From Parvivirga hydrogeniphila (lineage in GTDB: Bacteria > Actinomycetota > Coriobacteriia > Anaerosomatales > Anaerosomataceae), in assembly GCF_023371205.1 (NCBI RefSeq), contig NZ_JAMCCO010000001.1, positions 1-34,661 of the forward strand: a stretch of 34,661 nt of DNA, read 5' to 3'. This document shows positions 29,685-34,661 of the stretch, one piece after another. The notes below the pieces were generated by a model. It saw only the letters and a list, made by a program, of their open reading frames with translations, was not told the origin of the DNA and ran no database searches. The stretch's first letter is position 1. Every line of letters begins with the position of its first letter. The position numbers and the translations under genes were made by a program.

Positions 29685-31141
29685 CTCACCGGCGCCTCGA
29701 TGCGGAACTTCCCGCGACGGACCGACTCGGGGATCTCGATCGGGTACTCGCCGGTGAAGCACGCGAGGCAGTACTCGCCTGCGGGGCGCCCTGTCGCCGC
29801 CACCATGTCCTCGACAGACAGGTACGCGAGCGAGTCCGCGCCGATGTGTGCTCGGATCTCCTCGACGGTGTGGTCGGACGCGATGAGCTGCTCTTGCGTG
29901 TCGGTGTCGATGCCGTAGAAGCACGGCCACTTCACCGGCGGAGAGGTGATGCGCATGTGCACCTCGCTCGCGCCAGCATCTTTGAGCAACGCGACGAGCT
30001 GCCTGGTGGTGTTGCCGCGCACGATGGAATCGTCGACGACGACGAGCCGCTTGCCTTCGATCACGTGCTTGAGCGGGTTCAGCTTGAGCCGGATGCCCTG
30101 CTGGCGGAGCGATTGCGTCGGCGAGATGAACGTGCGGCCAACGTACCGGTTCTTGACGAGCCCTTCTGCGTATGGGATGCCGCTCGCCTTCGCGAAGCCG
30201 ACGGCGGCAGGACCCCCTGTGTCCGGCACGCCGATCACCAGGTCAGCGTCGGCCGGAGCCGTGCGCGCCATCGCCTCGCCCATCCGCATCCTCGCCTCGT
30301 AGAGCGAGCAGTCGAGAAGCACGCTGTCGGGACGCGCGAAGTACACGAACTCGAACATGCACAGCGCATGGCGCGACTCGGGAACCGCCTGCTCGCTCTG
30401 AAGCCCCCGCGCCCCGACCTTGATCATCTCCCCGGGGCGTACGTCGCGCACCCACGCCGCGCCCACGATGTCGAGCGCGCACGTCTCGGAGGCGACCACC
30501 CATCCGCCGCCTGCGAGGCTCCCCAAGGCGAGCGGACGCACGCCGTGCGGATCGCGGAACGCGTACAGCGCCTCTTCGGTCATCAGCACCACCGAGTAGG
30601 CGCCAGAGATGAGCTGCATCGTCTCGCGGATTCCGCCCCTGATGGAGTTGTGCCGCTGGGTGAAGTGGTCGACGAGCGACGCGATCACTTCCGAGTCGGT
30701 CGTCGAGCGGAAACGGAAGCCGGCGCCTTTGAGCTGCTGGCGGAGCTCGAGGGTGTTCACCAGATTGCCGTTGTGCGCCAGCGCGATCGTGTTCGGCCCG
30801 ATCGACGAGAGCATCGGCTGCGCGTTCTCCCACTTGGAGCTCGCGCCGGTCGTCGAGTACCGCGTGTGGCCGATGGCGACGTGGCCTTGCAGCGTCGCCA
30901 GGTCGCTTTCCTTGAAGACCTGCGGGACGAGGCCGAGGTTCTTCACCACCGTGAGCGTGTGCCCGTCGCCTACCGCGATGCCAGCAGACTCCTGCCCGCG
31001 GTGCTGCAGCGCGTGCAGCCCGAAGTACGTCAGCCGCGCCACGTCCTCGCCAGGAGCGTAGACGCCGAAGACGCCGCACGCTTCCTCGGGACGGTCGGGC
31101 CGTTCCGCGACGGTGGTGGGTGGGAGCAGGTGGCCGGTCAT
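29681..31141 (-). CDS. purF: Amidophosphoribosyltransferase
   Basis: Commits PRPP to purine synthesis by forming phosphoribosylamine from glutamine. It has 486 residues. The N-terminal nucleophile cysteine is in EACGVFGVYA, so a propeptide of about 20 residues must be removed. Cysteines in HALCMFEF, KWPCFYGID and EYCLAC match the [4Fe-4S] ligands of the B. subtilis type. PRPP loop VVVDDSIVRGNTTRQ. This makes the enzyme a client of the isc operon in this window. ATG at 31141 preferred; an ATG at 31183 is possible and neither has a strong ribosome-binding site. Its stop overlaps the next gene's start. Confidence 0.97.
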   Translation of the reverse strand: MTGHLLPPTTVAERPDRPEEACGVFGVYAPGEDVARLTYFGLHALQHRGQESAGIAVGDGHTLTVVKNLGLVPQVFKESDLATLQGHVAIGHTRYSTTGASSKWENAQPMLSSIGPNTIALAHNGNLVNTLELRQQLKGAGFRFRSTTDSEVIASLVDHFTQRHNSIRGGIRETMQLISGAYSVVLMTEEALYAFRDPHGVRPLALGSLAGGGWVVASETCALDIVGAAWVRDVRPGEMIKVGARGLQSEQAVPESRHALCMFEFVYFARPDSVLLDCSLYEARMRMGEAMARTAPADADLVIGVPDTGGPAAVGFAKASGIPYAEGLVKNRYVGRTFISPTQSLRQQGIRLKLNPLKHVIEGKRLVVVDDSIVRGNTTRQLVALLKDAGASEVHMRITSPPVKWPCFYGIDTDTQEQLIASDHTVEEIRAHIGADSLAYLSVEDMVAATGRPAGEYCLACFTGEYPIEIPESVRRGKFRIEAPVR

Positions 31142-31201
31142 GCTCGCGTGGACCTCGTTGCCGGAGCCGGACGCGCGTAGCATACCACGCTCACGGACGG
31201 C

Positions 31202-33475
31202 TCACTCCGTCAGCCCAGCGACCGCCTCGGCGGTGCCGACGAACCGCTCCAGCGTGCGCTCGTGCGCCTCGCGCAGACGCTCGAGCGGGAAGCGCGTCTC
31301 CTCGTCGAAGACGAGCGCGTCGCCACCGACCGTGCCGAGCACCGAGAACGGAACCTCGTGCCGGTCGCAGATCTCGATGAGCCCGTCTGTCTGCTCGGGA
31401 GCGCAGGTGACGACGATGCGGCTCTGCGTCTCCGAGAACAGCGCGACGGCGGGCGGCAGGTCGTCAGGGAGGTAGACGTTCGCACCGATGCTCCCGGCAA
31501 GGCAGCACTCGGCGAGCGCGATCCCCAGGCCGCCTTCCGAGCAGTCGTGCGCGGCGTTCACGATGCCTCCGCGAATCGCCTCGATGACCGTCGCCTGCAC
31601 GTCGCGCTCCAATGCGAGGTCGAGCGCGGGCGGGCGGCCGGCCACCACGTCGTGCACGACTTTCAGATACTCGCTCCCGCCGAGATCGTCGTCGGTCTCG
31701 CCGATGAGCACCACGACGTCGCCTTCGCGCTTGAACGCCATCGTGCACCGCTTCTCCACGTCGTCGAGCAGCCCCACCATGCCCACCGTCGGCGTCGGGT
31801 AGATGGCGTTACCGAAGCTCTCGTTGTAGAAGCTCACATTCCCCGATACGACCGGCACGCCGAAGAACCGGCAGGCGTCCGCAAGACCGCGCACCGCTTC
31901 ACGGAACGTCCAGAAGACCTCAGGCTTCTCGGGGTTGCCGAAGTTCAGGCAATCCGTGATCGCCACCGGGACGGCACCCGCGCACGCAACGTTGCGCGCC
32001 GCCTCAGCGAACGCGATCTGCGCTCCGAGGTACGGATCGAGGTAGCAGTAGCGCCCGTTGCAGTCCGAAGACAGCGCGATCGCCCGCCGCGTCATCTCGC
32101 CGCGGCCCGTGTCGCCGATGCGCACGACCGCCGCGTCCGATCCGGGCAGCACAGCTGTGTTCAGCATGACCTGGTGGTCGTACTGCTCCCAGATCCAGCG
32201 CTTCGAGCATACGTTCGGGCTTGCCAGCACGGCCAGGAACGCGTCTTCGAGCAGGTAGCCGCAGTCCGGGTGCGGCACTGTGTGCCAGTCGAATGACTGC
32301 ACCCTGTCGAGGTACGCAGGCCGCTCGGCGGGCGGGTCGTACACGGGTGCGTCGCCAGCCAGCGAGTCCGCAGGCACGTCGGCCACCACGGCGCCGCCCT
32401 CGCGCACGACGAACCGCCCGGTGTCGGTGACCTGGCCGATCACGGTCGAGCGCAGCCCCCACCTGTCGCAGACGGCCTGCGCAGCCGCGAGGTTCTGAGG
32501 CGTGACGACGGCGAGCATCCGCTCCTGCGACTCGGACACCATGATCTCGAACGGCTTCATCGCCTCTTCTCGCTGCGGCACCTTCGTCACGTCGATCTCA
32601 AGCCCCACCCCACCGCGCGAGGCCATCTCGCTTGCGCTCGAGGTGAGCCCGGCCGCGCCCAGGTCGCCGAGCGCGACGAGGAGCTTGCGATCGAGAAGCT
32701 CCAGGCACGCTTCGATGAGCAGCTTCTCCTCGAACGGGTCGCCCACCTGGACGCTCGGTCGCTTCTCCTCGGCGCGCTCGTCGAACTCCTGGCTCGCAAG
32801 CACGCTCGCGCCGCCGATGCCGTCGCGACCCGTGGTCGAGCCGATGAGCAGGAGCAGGTTGCCTGGCCCTGCCGCCACCGCGCGGGTGAGGCGCTCCTCG
32901 CGCATGAGGCCGACGGCCATCGCGTTGATGAGGCAGTTGCCCTCGTAGGCCTCCTCGAAGTAGACCTCCCCGCCGACGGTGGGCACGCCGATGCAGTTGC
33001 CGTACCCGCCGATCCCGGCCACGGCGCCCTCGAACAGGTAGCGCTGCCTCGGCTTCTCGAGCGGCCCGAACCGCAGCGAGTCCAGCGAGGCGATCGGACG
33101 CGCCCCCATCGTGAAGATGTCGCGGATGATGCCGCCGACGCCCGTCGCGGCGCCCTGGTACGGTTCGATGGCGCTCGGATGGTTGTGCGACTCCATCTTG
33201 AACGCGACCGCCCAGCCGTCGCCTACCGAGATGACACCGGCGTTCTCGCCGGGACCCTGCAAGACGTGCTCGCCTTCTGTCGGGAACAGCTTGAGCACGC
33301 GCCGGGAGTGCTTGTACGAGCAGTGCTCGCTCCACATGAGCGAGTACATGTACAGCTCGGTCACCGTCGGCGTGCGCCCGAGGATCTCGACGATGCGGTC
33401 GTACTCTGCGGGCTTCAGACCGAGCTCCACAGCGAGCTTCGGGGCCAGCTCGGGCGTCAGGTCCTCGCGGATCAC
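31202..33475 (-). CDS. purL: FGAM synthase subunit PurL (small type)
   Basis: The ATP-dependent synthetase subunit that converts FGAR to FGAM with ammonia from PurQ. It has 757 residues, the small form that needs PurS and PurQ. Motifs: TELYMYSLMWSEHCSYKHS, KMESHNHPSAIEPYQGAATG, VLPGSDAAVVRI and VSGNVSFYNES. It starts with GTG at 33475, which overlaps the stop of the upstream membrane-protein gene (GTGA), with GGAGGA just before. All partners of the PurSQL complex are encoded next to it. Confidence 0.97.
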   Translation of the reverse strand: MIREDLTPELAPKLAVELGLKPAEYDRIVEILGRTPTVTELYMYSLMWSEHCSYKHSRRVLKLFPTEGEHVLQGPGENAGVISVGDGWAVAFKMESHNHPSAIEPYQGAATGVGGIIRDIFTMGARPIASLDSLRFGPLEKPRQRYLFEGAVAGIGGYGNCIGVPTVGGEVYFEEAYEGNCLINAMAVGLMREERLTRAVAAGPGNLLLLIGSTTGRDGIGGASVLASQEFDERAEEKRPSVQVGDPFEEKLLIEACLELLDRKLLVALGDLGAAGLTSSASEMASRGGVGLEIDVTKVPQREEAMKPFEIMVSESQERMLAVVTPQNLAAAQAVCDRWGLRSTVIGQVTDTGRFVVREGGAVVADVPADSLAGDAPVYDPPAERPAYLDRVQSFDWHTVPHPDCGYLLEDAFLAVLASPNVCSKRWIWEQYDHQVMLNTAVLPGSDAAVVRIGDTGRGEMTRRAIALSSDCNGRYCYLDPYLGAQIAFAEAARNVACAGAVPVAITDCLNFGNPEKPEVFWTFREAVRGLADACRFFGVPVVSGNVSFYNESFGNAIYPTPTVGMVGLLDDVEKRCTMAFKREGDVVVLIGETDDDLGGSEYLKVVHDVVAGRPPALDLALERDVQATVIEAIRGGIVNAAHDCSEGGLGIALAECCLAGSIGANVYLPDDLPPAVALFSETQSRIVVTCAPEQTDGLIEICDRHEVPFSVLGTVGGDALVFDEETRFPLERLREAHERTLERFVGTAEAVAGLTE

Positions 33476-33870
33476 AGGTCCTCCTCGGGAAGGTCGCGCG
33501 CCTCAGCGCCGGACCCGGCCGGCGCCACGGGGGTCCCGACGGCACCAGGCTCAGAGGGCGACCCGTCGTCGCGCTTGGGAGGCGGGAACACCACGCGCAG
33601 CAGGTACGCGACCACGACGACGATCGCCGTCACGTACGACACGCCGAACACCGTCAGCACGACGTCTCGGTCCTTGAAGATGAACAGCGCCGCGAACGAA
33701 AGAACGTACTCGGCCGCGAGCACCACCCACGCCCAGCGGACCCATGGCCACCGCCACCGCTCGACGCGGCGCCCAAGCGCATGCACGATCACGAAGAGCG
33801 ACCCCACCACCAGCGCGAACGCTAGCCCTTGCAGGAAGGCCGCGAGCGGTCCTGTCATGGTTACCGACAT
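33472..33870 (-). CDS. Small three-helix membrane protein between purQ and purL
   Basis: I do not recognise the family. The product has 132 residues: three membrane helices at about 8-31, 44-65 and 71-94, a Trp/Arg-rich loop between the first two (VERWRWPWVRWAW), and a Pro/Gly-rich acidic tail of about 35 residues (ending ARDLPEEDL). The ATG at 33870 follows GGAGG and comes 1 base after the purQ stop; its own stop overlaps the purL GTG. So it is fully embedded in the pur transcript and likely coupled to purL translation. Function unknown; an anchor for the PurSQL proteins would be speculation. Confidence 0.75.
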   Translation of the reverse strand: MSVTMTGPLAAFLQGLAFALVVGSLFVIVHALGRRVERWRWPWVRWAWVVLAAEYVLSFAALFIFKDRDVVLTVFGVSYVTAIVVVVAYLLRVVFPPPKRDDGSPSEPGAVGTPVAPAGSGAEARDLPEEDL

Positions 33871-33871
33871 G

Positions 33872-34570
33872 TCAGCCTCCGATCGCTGCCATGCGCCGTA
33901 CGATCGACTCGAAGACCACGCGACCGTCAGTGCCGCCCGTGACCGGATCCACTGCGCGCTCCGGATGCGGCATGAGGCCGAACACGTTCCCGCGCTCGTT
34001 GCAGATGCCGGCGATGTCGTCGAGCGCTCCGTTCGGGGCGCTCCCGCCCGGCGCGCGTGTGCCATCCGGCTCGCAGTACCGCATCACCACCTGGCCGTTG
34101 CCGTTGAGTCGCTCGAGCGTCTCGGGATCGCAGACGTAGTTGCCCTCGTTGTGGTTGATAGGGATGCGAAGCACGCGTCCCGGCTCAGCGTCCATCCATG
34201 CGCAGACGCTCGGCTCGACCCGCAGAGCGACCTCCTTGCAGATGAACTTCAGCCCCCGGTTGCGCAGAAGAGCGCCCGGCAACAGGTGCGCCTCGGTGAG
34301 GATCTGGAACCCGTTGCAGATCCCGAGGACCGGGCCGCCGCGCTCCGCGAACCGCACGACCTCGCTCATCACCGGCGAGAACCGCGCCACCGCGCCGCAG
34401 CGGATGTAGTCGCCGTACGAGAACCCGCCCGGCAGCACGACGGCGTCCAGGCCGGTGAGGTCCTGCTCGCCGTGCCACACGTAGCGGGACTCGAGCCCGA
34501 GGACGTCGAGCGCGTGCTTGACGTCTTGCTCGCAGTTGGAGCCGGGGAAGACGACGATGCCGAACCGCAC
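33872..34570 (-). CDS. purQ: FGAM synthase glutaminase subunit PurQ
   Basis: Hydrolyses glutamine and passes ammonia to PurL. It has 232 residues with the class I amidotransferase fold: the nucleophile cysteine is in VLGICNGFQIL, the oxyanion region in LPGGFSYGDYIRCGA, and the His-Glu pair in GLMPHPERAVDP. It starts with GTG at 34570 after GAGGAGG, 3 bases past the purS stop. The small membrane-protein gene follows after 1 base. Confidence 0.97.
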   Translation of the reverse strand: MRFGIVVFPGSNCEQDVKHALDVLGLESRYVWHGEQDLTGLDAVVLPGGFSYGDYIRCGAVARFSPVMSEVVRFAERGGPVLGICNGFQILTEAHLLPGALLRNRGLKFICKEVALRVEPSVCAWMDAEPGRVLRIPINHNEGNYVCDPETLERLNGNGQVVMRYCEPDGTRAPGGSAPNGALDDIAGICNERGNVFGLMPHPERAVDPVTGGTDGRVVFESIVRRMAAIGG

Positions 34571-34573
34571 CGC

Positions 34574-34661
34574 TTACGCCTCCTCGACGCGCACGATGCG
34601 GAAGTCCTCGATCACCGGGTTCGCCAGCAGCTTCTCGCACATCTCGCGCACCCGGTCCTCG
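34574..34661 (-). CDS. purS: FGAM synthase subunit PurS, C-terminal end (cut by window edge)
   Basis: Only the last 29 codons are present. They read MCEKLLANPVIEDFRIVRVE near the end, which is the standard PurS C terminus, and the gene stands directly before purQ. PurS (about 80 residues) is the small structural subunit that joins PurQ to PurL. Confidence 0.9.
   Translation of the reverse strand, partial: EDRVREMCEKLLANPVIEDFRIVRVEEA

Noticed and set aside
1-34661. CRISPR array, insertion sequence, prophage or rRNA
   Set aside because: No regularly spaced repeats, transposase, phage genes or rRNA-like sequence were seen on either strand.

Overview
The window is high-GC bacterial DNA (two 60-base lines I counted by hand gave 75-78 % GC in housekeeping genes and about 50-60 % in the operon at 4.6-6.8 kb). 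It has short intergenic gaps, many GTG starts, ATGA-type gene overlaps, a probable leaderless promoter, an IscR-like Rrf2 regulator and a PurSQL-type purine operon. This fits a deep-branching, probably anaerobic actinobacterium (Coriobacteriia or a relative). The lineage is an inference from gene content, not from a marker gene. I see no phage, insertion sequence, CRISPR array or rRNA.

Layout. (1) 1-2.97 kb, minus strand: an AMP-forming acyl-CoA synthetase cut by the left edge, its upstream XRE-cupin regulator, a membrane-anchored hypothetical, tRNA-Asp and a small lipoprotein. (2) 3.05-4.5 kb, plus: archaeal-type PEP carboxylase. (3) 4.58-6.77 kb, plus: a lower-GC operon with its own promoter and candidate operator. 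It encodes a TudS-related desulfidase, a family-3 solute-binding lipoprotein and an ABC permease, without an ATPase gene. (4) 6.78-10.95 kb, minus: iscR-like, iscS, iscU, mnmA and cysK, a tightly packed Fe-S, tRNA-thiolation and cysteine operon. Regions 3 and 4 converge and are both about sulfur. (5) 10.97-15.5 kb: DUF72 protein, alpha/beta hydrolase, c-type cytochrome lipoprotein, CDF metal transporter, beta-hydroxyacid-dehydrogenase-type oxidoreductase and an unknown protein. (6) 15.66-16.69 kb, minus: a winged-helix/MNT nucleotidyltransferase plus HEPN pair, a toxin-antitoxin-like module apparently expressed from a leaderless promoter. (7) 16.8-17.2 kb, minus: tRNA-Val, tRNA-Glu and tRNA-Lys. 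(8) 17.28-20.28 kb: MscS channel and a chemoreceptor. (9) 20.35-34.66 kb, all minus: purine synthesis. purS (cut), purQ, purL, purF, purM and purN lie in one run interrupted by two small unknown membrane-protein genes that overlap their pur neighbours. A PabC-like protein, a three-gene ABC-2 exporter and a lone branched-chain-type binding protein follow, then purH.

The points most worth following up are the sulfur-linked importer, whose binding protein lacks the usual amino-acid-binding Arg and Asp; the two unknown membrane proteins stitched into the purine operon; the leaderless wHTH-MNT/HEPN pair; and several inverted repeats sitting on promoters. Gene calls rest on reading the translations and recognising motifs. 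No database search was possible.
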